A stretch of DNA of 64,000 nt from Caccousia sp900752115. Lineage in GTDB: Bacteria > Bacillota > Clostridia > Oscillospirales > Acutalibacteraceae. Each line of letters starts with the position of its first letter. Position 1 is the first letter of the stretch. This document shows positions 34,240-43,209 of the stretch, piece after piece. Location: contig CABRNB010000001.1 of the NCBI GenBank assembly GCA_902472225.1, positions 1 through 64,000 on the forward strand, written 5' to 3'. A program made the translations under genes and the position numbers. The notes below the pieces were generated by a model, which was not told the origin of the DNA, did not search any database, and saw nothing but the letters and a program-made list of their open reading frames with translations.

Positions 34240-35151
34240 ATGGCGGATTTAAAAGTAACGGTTGCCGGCGTTGAGCTGGCCAATCCCCTGATCGCGGCCT
34301 CCGGGACGTTTGGATTTGGCCGCGAATACGCGGAATTTTATCCTCTGTCCACGCTCGGCGGCATTTCCTGTAAGGGCATCACGCTTCAGGAGCGCCCGGG
34401 CAACCCGCCTCCGCGCATTGCGGAGACGCCTTCCGGCATGCTCAACGCCGTCGGCCTGCAGAACCCCGGCGTCGATCATTTCATCGAGAAGGATCTGCCG
34501 TGGCTGCGGCAGCAGGGCACGGCTGTGATCGCGAATATCGCGGGCAACACGCCGGAGGATTACTGCGCGATGGCGGAGAAGCTTTCGGATTCCGACGTCG
34601 ATATGATTGAGATGAACATTTCCTGCCCGAACGTCAAGCAGGGCGGCGTCCAGTTCGGTACCTCCTGCGAGGGCGTCGGTTCCATTACGGCGGCCGTGCG
34701 TAAACACTGTAAGAAGCCGCTGATGGTCAAGCTTTCCCCGAACGTTTCCGATATCGGCGAGATCGCCGCGGCGGCGGAGGCGGCAGGCGCGGATGCGATC
34801 TCGCTGATTAACACGCTTACGGGCATGCGCATTGATATTCGCACGCGCCGCCCGATCATCCGCAACAACACCGGCGGCCTGAGCGGCCCGGCTGTTTTCC
34901 CGGTTGCCGTGCGCATGGTGTGGCAGGCGTCCCAGCGGGTGAAGATCCCGGTCGTCGGCCTCGGCGGCATCGCGACCTGGCAGGATGCGGTGGAGATGCT
35001 GCTTGCCGGCGCGACGGCTCTGCAGATCGGCACCGTTCTGTTTACCGATCCGTACGCGCCGGTCAAGATTCTCGACGGCCTGAACCGCTTCCTCGACGAG
35101 GAGGGGCTTTCCTCCGTCACGGAGCTGACCGGCGGAATCCGGCCCTGGTGA
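34240..35151 (+). CDS. pyrD: Dihydroorotate dehydrogenase B catalytic subunit
   Basis: A 303-residue FMN TIM-barrel of the NAD+-linked class 1B, which fits its neighbour pyrK. The base of this class is the Cys in EMNISCPNVKQGG (about residue 130). Also visible are the N-terminal NPLIAASGTFGFG, SLINTLTGMRID, and the FMN phosphate-binding GLGGIATWQDAVEM. AGGAGG lies before the ATG. Confidence 0.95.
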   Translation: MADLKVTVAGVELANPLIAASGTFGFGREYAEFYPLSTLGGISCKGITLQERPGNPPPRIAETPSGMLNAVGLQNPGVDHFIEKDLPWLRQQGTAVIANIAGNTPEDYCAMAEKLSDSDVDMIEMNISCPNVKQGGVQFGTSCEGVGSITAAVRKHCKKPLMVKLSPNVSDIGEIAAAAEAAGADAISLINTLTGMRIDIRTRRPIIRNNTGGLSGPAVFPVAVRMVWQASQRVKIPVVGLGGIATWQDAVEMLLAGATALQIGTVLFTDPYAPVKILDGLNRFLDEEGLSSVTELTGGIRPW

Positions 35152-35171
35152 GCGAAGGAGGCCGTACCGTT

Positions 35172-36929
35172 TTGGATTATCACTTTTATCTTCCCGTCCG
35201 GCTGCTCTGCGGACGGGACGCGGTGCGCCGCGAGTCGGCGCGTTTTGCCGCTCTGGGGGCGCGATGCCTGCTTGTGACAGGCCGTGCCGCCGCCAGAAAA
35301 AGCGGCGCTCTCGCCGACGTGACGGCTGCTCTCGACTCTCAGGGGATCGCCTGGCGCGTGTTTGACGAGATTGGAGCTAACCCGCTCCTCCAAGACTGTG
35401 AGCGCGCCGCACAGGCGTGCGCCGGCTTTGGTGCGGATTTTGTCGTGGGGATCGGCGGAGGTTCGCCGATGGATGCGGCGAAGGCAGTAGCCGTGCTCGC
35501 CGCGAACCCCGGAATGAGCGGCGCTTCGCTTTACTCCTCCGCCCCGCGCAAGCGCGCTCTGCCGATCGTCCTTGTGGGGACGACAAGCGGGACGGGCAGC
35601 GAGGTCAGCGCCGTTTCCGTGCTTACGGACGAATCGGGCCGCAAACGTTCGATCAAGGGCGACGATCTCTATGCGGCTTTTGCCTTCGGCGATCCGAAAT
35701 ACACCTTCACGATGAGCCGTGCGGAGACGATCTCCACCGGTCTAGACGCTTTCTGCCACGCGATGGAGGGCTATCTTTCGCCGCACTGTGACCGGATTTC
35801 CGCGTCGCTCGCAGAGGGGTGCCTGCCCTCGCTGTGGCGTGCGCTTTTAGCTCTGCACGAGGGGGAGCCGCTTACTGAGGCGATGCATGAATCGCTCTAT
35901 GAGGATTCGCTCACGGCCGGTCTGGTGCTCAATACCCTCGGAACTGCCTATCCGCACCCGCTCGGCTATGTGCTGACGGAGCGCTTTGGGATTCCGCATG
36001 GGCGGGCCTGCGCCGTTTTTGCCCCGTCGCTGCTCTATCTTGCGCTTGACCGCGGCTGTACGCATGCTCAGCGCCTGCTCGACCTCCTCGGCGTTCCGCT
36101 TCAGCGTTTCTCCGAGGTGTTTTCCGAGCTTGCCGACTGCGCCTCCATCCGAATGACAGATGAGGAGATTGACGCGCTTCGCAGCCGCTTGACCGGCGTT
36201 AAAAACTATGCGAATGTTCCCGGAGGCTTTGACGAAGAGCAGGCATTGACACTGCTGCGCCGTCTTTTCGGCAGACAAACGCGGATTCTTCTCGCGCGCC
36301 ACGGCGAGTCCGTCGGCAACGACATGGGGATCTTTCAGGGCCACATTGACTGCGATGTGAGTGAGAACGGAAAAAAACAGCTGGATCTGCTCAGCATCCG
36401 TCTGCGCAACGTTCCGCTTGACGCGATTGCGACGAGTCCGCTGCTGCGCGCTCGCCGCACGGCGGAGGGAATCAACCGCTTCCATCATCTTCCGATTGAA
36501 ACATACGACGATCTCATCGAGATTGATGGCGGCGACTACAACGGGACGCTTTGGAGCGAACTGCCGGTTCGTTTCCCGGAGCAGAATGATAAGTGGTATC
36601 ACGATCCGGCTAACTTCGAAGCGCCGCACGGCGACACCATGCGCGAGGTTTATGAGCGGATCTGGAGAGGGCTGCTCGCCGTGGTGCGGGATCACCGCGG
36701 ACAGACGGTCTGCGTTGTCTCGCATGGCAGCGCGATTCGCAACGCAATCTGCCGGATCCTCTATGGAACGATCGACCGGCTTGGCGATACGCCATGGTCG
36801 GACAACACAGGCTTTTCGACGATCGATTTTGCGGACGACGACACGCCACGCATCGTAAAGCTCAACGATGCGTCGCATCTTACGCCTGAGACGTCGTCGA
36901 TGGCTAAACAGGACTGGTGGGACGCATGA
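35172..36929 (+). CDS. Iron-containing alcohol dehydrogenase fused to histidine phosphatase
   Basis: The TTG at 35172 (AAGGAGG ten bases upstream) gives 585 residues. Residues 1-365 are an iron-type alcohol dehydrogenase: GIGGGSPMDAAKA, GTTSGTGSEVSAVSV, and metal ligands in STGLDAFCHAMEGY, AYPHPLGYVL and GIPHGRACAV. From about residue 370 a histidine phosphatase begins without a stop: ILLARHGESVGN (R376, H377), ATSPLLRARRTAEG and VVSHGSAIRNA. Family members are normally separate proteins. The gene follows pyrD by 20 bases and overlaps ruvX by four. Whether the halves act on a common metabolite is unknown. Confidence 0.9.
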   Translation: MDYHFYLPVRLLCGRDAVRRESARFAALGARCLLVTGRAAARKSGALADVTAALDSQGIAWRVFDEIGANPLLQDCERAAQACAGFGADFVVGIGGGSPMDAAKAVAVLAANPGMSGASLYSSAPRKRALPIVLVGTTSGTGSEVSAVSVLTDESGRKRSIKGDDLYAAFAFGDPKYTFTMSRAETISTGLDAFCHAMEGYLSPHCDRISASLAEGCLPSLWRALLALHEGEPLTEAMHESLYEDSLTAGLVLNTLGTAYPHPLGYVLTERFGIPHGRACAVFAPSLLYLALDRGCTHAQRLLDLLGVPLQRFSEVFSELADCASIRMTDEEIDALRSRLTGVKNYANVPGGFDEEQALTLLRRLFGRQTRILLARHGESVGNDMGIFQGHIDCDVSENGKKQLDLLSIRLRNVPLDAIATSPLLRARRTAEGINRFHHLPIETYDDLIEIDGGDYNGTLWSELPVRFPEQNDKWYHDPANFEAPHGDTMREVYERIWRGLLAVVRDHRGQTVCVVSHGSAIRNAICRILYGTIDRLGDTPWSDNTGFSTIDFADDDTPRIVKLNDASHLTPETSSMAKQDWWDA

Positions 36930-37357
36930 AAATACTGGCAGTCGATCTTGGCAAGGCCCGCACCGGTCTTGCCGTCTGCGACGAAGGGGAAATCCTTGCG
37001 AGCCCCGTCGCCGTCATCACACAGTATAACCGTGAGAAGCTCGCGCAGGAGGTGGCTGCAAAGGCCCGCGAGCTTGCTGTCGGCGAGCTTGTCGTCGGTT
37101 TGCCGCGGAATATGGACGGCAGCGAAGGTGAGAGCGCGCAGGGTGCGCGGGAGTTTGCCGCTGTGCTCGGGGAGCTGACAGGTTTGCCGGTCGTCCTGCG
37201 CGACGAGCGCCTGACCACGGTGACGGCGCACGGCTATCTCAACGACACGAACACGCGCGGCAAAAAGAGAAAGGCGGTTGTGGACGCGGTGGCTGCTGTC
37301 GTGATTCTGGAAGAATATCTTTCCTTCCGCCGCCGGCAGCGCGCGAGGGAGAGCTGA
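36926..37357 (+). CDS. ruvX: Holliday junction resolvase-like protein RuvX (YqgF)
   Basis: A 143-residue RNase-H-fold protein. LAVDLGKARTGLAVCD gives the first catalytic Asp; GLPRNMDGSEGE, LRDERLTT and VDAVAAVVILEEYL complete the family pattern with the second Glu and third Asp. YqgF proteins act in rRNA processing or resolve Holliday junctions. The start overlaps the fusion gene by four bases. Confidence 0.93.
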   Translation: MKILAVDLGKARTGLAVCDEGEILASPVAVITQYNREKLAQEVAAKARELAVGELVVGLPRNMDGSEGESAQGAREFAAVLGELTGLPVVLRDERLTTVTAHGYLNDTNTRGKKRKAVVDAVAAVVILEEYLSFRRRQRARES

Positions 37358-37520
37358 CTTTCATTTTCCTCCCCCTTTTTTCTATGGGGGAAACCGTTTC
37401 CGAAGCATGGTTTTCGGAAGTGAAACGGCGGACCGGGAGAAAGACGGGCGGTGAGAGCCCGCTTCTTTCTCTGGAACGCTTGTATATCAATCGCCCGAAA
37501 AGGGCGGGAAAAGGGAAGAG

Positions 37521-38540
37521 ATGACTATGGCAACCGTTTTACTGGGAAGAACAGGCATTGAAGTGGAAAAAAACGGGTTCGGCGCTCTGCCGATTCAGCG
37601 TATCGCGCTTGACGCCGCCGCTTCCCTGCTGCAAAAAGCCTACGAAGGCGGAATCCGCTATTTCGATACAGCCCGCAGCTATACTGACAGCGAGGAAAAG
37701 ATTGGCGCGGCCTTCAGGAACGGACTGCGCCAAAAGCTGTACATTGCGACAAAAACGCCGTCTCAGACGGCGGAGGGGTTCTGGAAGGATCTCGAGACGA
37801 GCCTGCGTCTGATGCGCACGGACTATATTGATGTGTATCAGTTTCACAATCCCTCTTTCTGCCCGAAGCCGGGAGACGGCACCGGCCTTTACGAGGCGAT
37901 GCTCGAGGCAAAACGGCAGGGGAAAATCCGGTTCATCGGTCTGACGAATCACCGCCTGCCCGTTGCACGCGAGGCGGTTGAGTCCGGCCTCTACGACGTG
38001 CTGCAGTTCCCGTTCAGCTATCTCGCGGACGCGAAGGATGTGGAGCTTGTGCACTTGTGCGCGGAGAAGAACGTCGGTTTTGTGGCGATGAAGGCGCTCT
38101 CAGGCGGCCTTATCACGAACTCCGCCGCAGCGTACGCCGCCCTTGCGCAGTATGAGAATGTGCTGCCGATTTGGGGCGTGCAGCGCGAGAGCGAGCTCAG
38201 CGAGTTCCTCTCCTATATCGAAAATCCCCCGGTCCTGACGCCGGAGCTTGCCGCTGTGATTGAACGCGACAGAAAGGAGCTCGCAGGAGACTTCTGCCGC
38301 GGCTGCGGTTATTGCCTGCCCTGTCCCGCCGGGATCGATATCCCCACCGCGGCGCGCATGGCTCTGCTTCTTCGCCGTTCCCCGACGGAGAATCTCCTGT
38401 CGGAGGAGTCGCAGGAAAAGATGAAGCGGGTGGAAAATTGCATTCACTGCAACCACTGTGCCAATCATTGCCCTTACGGCCTTGATACGCCCCGTCTTCT
38501 CGCGGCAAACTATGAGGATTACAAAACCTTCCTTCGATAA
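37521..38540 (+). CDS. Aldo/keto reductase with C-terminal ferredoxin domain
   Basis: A 339-residue protein: residues 1-235 an aldo/keto reductase barrel with the catalytic Asp and Tyr in YFDTARSYTDSE, Lys in IATKTPS and His in VYQFHNPSF; residues about 255-320 hold two 4Fe-4S sites (CRGCGYCLPCPAG and CIHCNHCANHCPYG). Such Fe-S aldo/keto reductases are widespread in anaerobes with unknown substrates. It stands alone, 163 bases after ruvX. Confidence 0.92.
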   Translation: MTMATVLLGRTGIEVEKNGFGALPIQRIALDAAASLLQKAYEGGIRYFDTARSYTDSEEKIGAAFRNGLRQKLYIATKTPSQTAEGFWKDLETSLRLMRTDYIDVYQFHNPSFCPKPGDGTGLYEAMLEAKRQGKIRFIGLTNHRLPVAREAVESGLYDVLQFPFSYLADAKDVELVHLCAEKNVGFVAMKALSGGLITNSAAAYAALAQYENVLPIWGVQRESELSEFLSYIENPPVLTPELAAVIERDRKELAGDFCRGCGYCLPCPAGIDIPTAARMALLLRRSPTENLLSEESQEKMKRVENCIHCNHCANHCPYGLDTPRLLAANYEDYKTFLR

Positions 38541-38733
38541 GGAAGAAGAGGAGTTTTCGCCTCGCTGAACCGGCGCGGAGGCCCGCTTCAACAGCGCAGC
38601 CTGACGGCGCCCCCGGATTTTTCAGCATCCAGCCGTTTGTTTTTCGCTTCCTCCTGCGCTCTCACAGGCCCTGGCCTACTTTCGGCAGGCTCGCACGGGA
38701 CTGCAAAACAGCTGCGCCAAACAAGAATATATT

Positions 38734-38790
38734 AAAAAACCCGGCCTCAAAAGGAAGCAGGAATCGCTCCTCTTGAGACCGGTTTTTTTG
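38734..38790. terminator. Terminator-type repeat, copy 1
   Basis: AAAAACCCGGCCTCAAAAGG ... CTCTTGAGACCGGTTTTTTT between convergent genes. It resembles the elements at 43083-43131 and 47619-47680. The rest of 38541-38871 contains no gene. Confidence 0.85.
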
Positions 38791-38871
38791 TGGACTTCTG
38801 TTCTTTTATGCAGCTTGCTGTGGCATGTTCATGCCGCGGCCATTCCATTTTGCCGGATGAGGGCAAGCGGT

Positions 38872-39984
38872 TTATGCTCTGTACTTGTCTACAACCGCCT
38901 TCATATCGTCCCACTGCTGTTCCATGTCAGAGACGAGCTTCAACTGGGTACGGCAGCGGTCGAGATTCTGGCCCTCGCGGTGCGTGCGGAAGTAGTGATC
39001 GCCCTCAAGATAGTCGGTCAGGAAGCGGATGCCGCACTCAAGCGTCATGAGCTTCGCGCCCCAGGGCAGATAATCAAGCTCCGCGTCGGTCAGCGCGCCG
39101 GCCGCGCCCTCGAGGTAGCCCCTCGTGTAGACGTCAAAGAGGGAGATGTCGAAGTTGACCTTCGAGAGATCGCGCTCATCCTCCGCGCTGTGGTTTGCGC
39201 CGAAACGGATCGAGTCGCCGAAATCGTTGATCGAAAGCCCCGGCATGACGGTGTCGAGATCAATGACGCAAACCCCCTTGCCGGTGGCGCGATCGATCAG
39301 GACATTGTTGAGCTTCGTATCGTTGTGGGTGACGCGCAGGGGGAGCTTCCCGTCGCGCAGGGCCTGCAGAGCGACGGAGCAGTCAGCCTCGCGGGCGGCG
39401 ACAAAATCGAGCTCGGGCTGTACGTCCTTTACGCGGCCCATGGCGTCGGCGGCCACCGCCGCTTTGAGCTTTCTGAGGCGATCCTCCGTGTCATGGAAAT
39501 GGGGAATCGTCTCATACAGCGTGTCGGCGGGATAGTCCTTGAGCATGCGCTGGAAGTTGCCGAAGGCAAAGGCGGAAGCCTCAAAAAGTTCGGGCGTTTC
39601 AGCGGCCTGCAGGCAGACAGTATCCTCAATGAAGGGGTACACACGCCATGCGCCGCCTTCCGCGTCCGAGTAGAAGCTCTTGCCGTCCTTCGTCTGAATG
39701 ACCTGCATCGTCTCGCGGGCCGGGTCGCCGCCTGCAGCGGCAATTTCCTTGCTCAGGAAGGAAGTCACGCCCACGATGTTGGCCATGAGCTGATCCGGAT
39801 GATGAAACGCGCCGGAGCTGATCCGCTGCAGGATAAAGCGGCGGCAGGGATCCTCGCCGGGCTGGGTATGGACGCAGAAGGTGTCGTTGATGTGGCCCAT
39901 GCCGTACCGCACGGCGCCGACAACTTCTCCGCCGAAATCAAACGCGCTGAGCGCGTCCTGGAGATATTGTTCCGCCTGTCCCAT
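38872..39984 (-). CDS. Phosphotransferase of the N-acetylhexosamine kinase type
   Basis: A 370-residue APH-fold kinase. The catalytic loop is VTHNDTKLNNVLID and the metal-binding Asp follows in CVIDLDTVMPG; the N-lobe is GMGHINDTFCVHT. The lineup matches N-acetylhexosamine 1-kinase (NahK) of the lacto-N-biose pathway, and the adjacent nucleotidyltransferase fits a kinase plus uridylyl-transferase pair that activates amino sugars. Lacto-N-biose phosphorylase and GalE are not nearby, so the sugar is uncertain. It follows its partner by six bases. Confidence 0.8.
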   Translation of the reverse strand: MGQAEQYLQDALSAFDFGGEVVGAVRYGMGHINDTFCVHTQPGEDPCRRFILQRISSGAFHHPDQLMANIVGVTSFLSKEIAAAGGDPARETMQVIQTKDGKSFYSDAEGGAWRVYPFIEDTVCLQAAETPELFEASAFAFGNFQRMLKDYPADTLYETIPHFHDTEDRLRKLKAAVAADAMGRVKDVQPELDFVAAREADCSVALQALRDGKLPLRVTHNDTKLNNVLIDRATGKGVCVIDLDTVMPGLSINDFGDSIRFGANHSAEDERDLSKVNFDISLFDVYTRGYLEGAAGALTDAELDYLPWGAKLMTLECGIRFLTDYLEGDHYFRTHREGQNLDRCRTQLKLVSDMEQQWDDMKAVVDKYRA

Positions 39985-39990
39985 TTCTTT

Positions 39991-40917
39991 TCAATCCTCC
40001 CAAAGATTGTCGGGGTACAGCCCGCTCGCGGTCATATCGGCGATCGCCTTGACGACGACCGGTTTATCGTCGCGGTACGTTACGCCGTACCATTTGTCCG
40101 TGCTGCGCAGCACCTTGACGCGCGCTTTATTTTCTTCGAGCAGCTGCGTCACGACACTCGGCAGGAAATATTCGCCCTTGAGCGGATTTTCGACAACCGC
40201 CTTATCCAGGAAAGCGGGGAAGCGCTTTTCCGCCTCGTCGATAAAGCTGCGGGTGAAGCCCCACAGGTTCATCGAAACAATGGTGCTGCCGGGAAGCTCC
40301 GTCCAGGTTTTGCCGTCGTCCTCGGTGAAGCGGGCGTTTTCGCCGTCCTTCTCAATGCGGGTGCGCTCGGTGACGCGTACGAGATAGCCGTTTTCGTCCT
40401 CCTCGCACACACCGCGGGCGACGTGGCCGTTCTCCGTGACCGTGTTGCCCAGAAGATAGGCAACCATCGCAAACTCATAGCAATCCGGCTGGTCGGGGTG
40501 CTCCTCCAAGTACTGATAGATGGTGCGGAAAGCATCCGGGCCGTAATAGTCGTCGGCGTTGATGACGGCGAACGGACCGTTGACGACCTTGCGGGCGGCC
40601 AGGATGGCATGCGCCGTGCCCCAGGGCTTTACGCGGCCTTCGGGGATGGAATAGCCTGCCGGAAGGTCAGCGAGCTCCTGATAGGCGTACTCGACATGGA
40701 TGATCTTCGAGAGTCTGTCGCCGATGGCGCTCTTGAAGGTTTCCTCGATCTCATGCTTGATGACGAAGACGACTGTCTCGAATCCGGCGCGGCGCGCATC
40801 GTAAATCGAGTAGTCAATGATGAGCTGGTTGTGGTTTCCCACAGGGTCAATCTGCTTCAGTCCTCCGTAGCGGCTTCCCATGCCCGCGGCCATCACAACA
40901 AGAACCGGTTTGCTCAT
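39991..40917 (-). CDS. Sugar-1-phosphate nucleotidyltransferase family protein
   Basis: The ATG at 40917 (GGAGAGGAT upstream) gives 308 residues. It is a GT-A-like nucleotidyltransferase: VLVVMAAGMGSRYGGLKQID carries the GxGxR signature loop, with PWGTAHAILAA and INADDYYGPDAF as the nucleotide and metal sites. It probably joins UTP (or another NTP) to the sugar phosphate made by the neighbouring kinase. Start codons further upstream are not supported. Confidence 0.85.
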   Translation of the reverse strand: MSKPVLVVMAAGMGSRYGGLKQIDPVGNHNQLIIDYSIYDARRAGFETVVFVIKHEIEETFKSAIGDRLSKIIHVEYAYQELADLPAGYSIPEGRVKPWGTAHAILAARKVVNGPFAVINADDYYGPDAFRTIYQYLEEHPDQPDCYEFAMVAYLLGNTVTENGHVARGVCEEDENGYLVRVTERTRIEKDGENARFTEDDGKTWTELPGSTIVSMNLWGFTRSFIDEAEKRFPAFLDKAVVENPLKGEYFLPSVVTQLLEENKARVKVLRSTDKWYGVTYRDDKPVVVKAIADMTASGLYPDNLWED

Positions 40918-41032
40918 GAAAACCATCCTCTCCAATCAAAATGTTGAACTTGACTCCCCGGAACGCTTTGCCGCGTTCCCTTCTTTCTGCTTTCATTGTA
41001 GCCCGAATGCGCCGGAAAAGAAATAGACAATC

Positions 41033-41941
41033 TTATCCATTGTTTGTACGATCGTCCACAGACGTTCCCGGCAGCTCCGCGAGTATTTTCACACTGTGCG
41101 CATATTCGCTTGGCGTCATACCGGTAATCAGGTGAAAACGCCGGGAAAAATAATGGATGGACTGATAGCCGAGACGAGAGGCAATCTGTGTGAAATTCAG
41201 TCTCCCCTCCCGGATCAGACGGCGTGCCGCCTGGATTTTCAGACGGCTGAAATATTCCATGACGCCGCCGCCCGTCTGCGCGTGAAAAAGCTTCTGCAGC
41301 TGGCTGCGGCCGATCAGATTGTCACGGCAGATCTGTTCCATCGTCAGAGTGTTTTCCACATGCTGTTCCAGATAAGCTGTTACCCGCGCGATGGTTTCAT
41401 CCTGGGAGCCGGTGGGCAGCGGCTTGACGGCAGGATGATCGCCGTGGCGGATCAGACGAATCAGCAGTTCCTCGAGCGCGGCACAGATCAGCTGTTCGCT
41501 GCCGAAGGGCTGTTCCGTCCTTCGCTCCATCAGGGTCGTATAAGGAGAATTCAGCGGCGTCGAAAAGGCGGCCCGGCTTTCCTCGATGATGCGGGCGAGC
41601 AGGGCGCGTTCTTCCGCTCCCGCGTGTGTGATGAGGTTCCGGAAGAAATCCATGCATGGACTTTGGCACGCAAAGCTCACCACCACGAGATCGGGGGCGA
41701 CGCCGAGTGCGGAGAGCGCATGAAACTCACCGGGCTGATGAAAGATCATCTGCCCGGTGGAAAGTTCCCAGGTGCGTTCCCCCGCCGTGACGCGCAGAAT
41801 TCCTTTGTCTACATAGAGAAATTCCCAGAAATCATGGGTTTCGCCCGGAAAAGCGTAGCTGCCGGAATATTCAAAGTAATGCACGGTATAGAGGGCCTCG
41901 ACGGAAAGAGGCTTTTGCGGGTGCAGCGGAGTATACGCCAT
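41033..41941 (-). CDS. AraC family transcriptional regulator
   Basis: A 302-residue protein with an N-terminal cupin (THDFWEFLYVDKG, HQPGEFHAL) and a C-terminal pair of helix-turn-helix motifs (EQICRDNLIGRSQLQKLFH and ASRLGYQSIHYFSRRF, ending in GMTPSEY). It follows a second AraC gene by 12 bases and is probably co-transcribed with it. Its target may be the sugar kinase pair downstream. Confidence 0.9.
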   Translation of the reverse strand: MAYTPLHPQKPLSVEALYTVHYFEYSGSYAFPGETHDFWEFLYVDKGILRVTAGERTWELSTGQMIFHQPGEFHALSALGVAPDLVVVSFACQSPCMDFFRNLITHAGAEERALLARIIEESRAAFSTPLNSPYTTLMERRTEQPFGSEQLICAALEELLIRLIRHGDHPAVKPLPTGSQDETIARVTAYLEQHVENTLTMEQICRDNLIGRSQLQKLFHAQTGGGVMEYFSRLKIQAARRLIREGRLNFTQIASRLGYQSIHYFSRRFHLITGMTPSEYAHSVKILAELPGTSVDDRTNNG

Positions 41942-41953
41942 GCGGAGCCTCCT

Positions 41954-42814
41954 TTACTTGTCGGACTTTTCCCGCTCGCCGACGCGCCGGAAGCTTTTGC
42001 GGTACTCAAGAGGGCTGATGCCTTCCATGCGCCGGAAGCTCTGCGAAAAGTAGCTCGGAGATGAGAACCCGAGAATTTGCGCGATTTGGGAGAGCGTATG
42101 ATCGGTGTTGGAGAGAAGAAAGCGGCTTTCCTGCGTCCGCCGCGCAATGAGGTAGCTGATCGGCGAGACGTTGTATTCTCTCCGGAATGCGTGGACCAGA
42201 TAGTATTTATTCATGTGGGCCACATCCGCAAGCTGATCAAGCGTGAGATTTTCCTTGAAATGGTTATCGATGTACCGCCGTACCAGGCTGCACTCCTTGC
42301 TGATTTTGCGCTCCGGCGTATCCGAGGCAAGGGAAAGGCCGTCCCGGCGCAACAAACGCAGCAGAATCACGTGCAGCAGATGATTGCAGACCGTCTGATA
42401 TCCAGTCTGCCCGCCGCGGGCCTCCTGAGTAATCAGGCGCAGGCACCACATGATTTCCTCCCAGCCGGAGTCGAGATGCAGTTTTGCAAAGCCCTCTGTG
42501 TCGGCGAGAATTTCCAGACCGTCCACGCCGAGAACCGTGTATTCCATCGGAGAACCCGCCTGGCTCAGCTCCGTGTGCGGTACCGTCGCGTTTACCACGA
42601 GCAAATCGCCGACGGATACGGGGAAACTTTCTTCCTGCAGCTGAAAGCGCCCTCTTCCGCCGGTTACAAAGAACAGCTCGGCGCAGGAATGGGTGTGGAG
42701 TGTGGAGTTCCATTCCTGACTGAACTGGGCGCAGCTGATATACAGCAGTCTGGCGTTGGATTCTTCGACGGCCGAGCCGTCAGTGGGAGGCATGATGTAG
42801 TGGGTGGAATTCAT
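41954..42814 (-). CDS. AraC family transcriptional regulator
   Basis: Starting at the ATG at 42814 with AGGAGG seven bases upstream (286 residues), this regulator has a cupin-like sensor domain (NSTLHTHSCAELFFVTGG, VNATVPHTELS) and an AraC DNA-binding domain (LDQLADVAHMNKYYLVHAF, AQILGFSSPSYFSQSFRR, GISPLEYR). It has a strong promoter of its own. The two AraC proteins share layout but little sequence, so they are not a recent duplication. Confidence 0.9.
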   Translation of the reverse strand: MNSTHYIMPPTDGSAVEESNARLLYISCAQFSQEWNSTLHTHSCAELFFVTGGRGRFQLQEESFPVSVGDLLVVNATVPHTELSQAGSPMEYTVLGVDGLEILADTEGFAKLHLDSGWEEIMWCLRLITQEARGGQTGYQTVCNHLLHVILLRLLRRDGLSLASDTPERKISKECSLVRRYIDNHFKENLTLDQLADVAHMNKYYLVHAFRREYNVSPISYLIARRTQESRFLLSNTDHTLSQIAQILGFSSPSYFSQSFRRMEGISPLEYRKSFRRVGEREKSDK

Positions 42815-42910
42815 AGATAGACCTCCTGTTGCGTTCGGGGTCTGTACCTTGGCGCACACCTTTCTGTCAAGTATTTTGGACGCAGAACTTCTCTGTGTAA
42901 TCTACCCAAT

Positions 42911-42939
42911 ATTATAATGCTTTTTTTGGGATTGTGCAA
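42911..42939 (-). promoter_or_regulatory. Promoter of the AraC pair
   Basis: On the minus strand TTGCAC (42934-42939), 17 bases and a perfect TATAAT (42911-42916). The rest of the 395-base gap 42815-43209 holds a terminator for the ABC operon but no gene. Confidence 0.85.
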
Positions 42940-43082
42940 CTTAATTAAAACAATTGTTAGTTATTTTTTCTTTTTTAGGCAAGAAGAAGGGATTTTGTCA
43001 AAAGATTTGTACCTTTACCGTTTTTGAACAAATGTAAAGGAAGGGACACGATGAAAAATGGCTCTGCTAAGCAGGAATGCAC

Positions 43083-43131
43083 AAAAAACCGGCCCCAAAG
43101 CGGAATCGTATCCCTTTTGAGGCAGGTTTTT
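43083..43131. terminator. Terminator-type repeat, copy 2
   Basis: AAAAAACCGGCCCCAAAG ... CCCTTTTGAGGCAGGTTTTT lies after the ABC permease gene. It is less perfect than the other two copies but shares the GCGGAATCG-like loop with copy 1. Confidence 0.75.
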
Positions 43132-43209
43132 GCGTTTGACTTTGATTCCTTTGAGCAGATTGCGATCGGATTTTCCTTTTGCGGCAGTCCCTCTTTGGCG
43201 CTGTGTCTG

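Noticed and set aside
38773..40947. 724-codon plus-strand frame opposite the kinase and nucleotidyltransferase genes
   Set aside because: The reverse strand codes for two proteins with clear motifs, start sites and ribosome sites; the long antisense frame is an effect of high GC.
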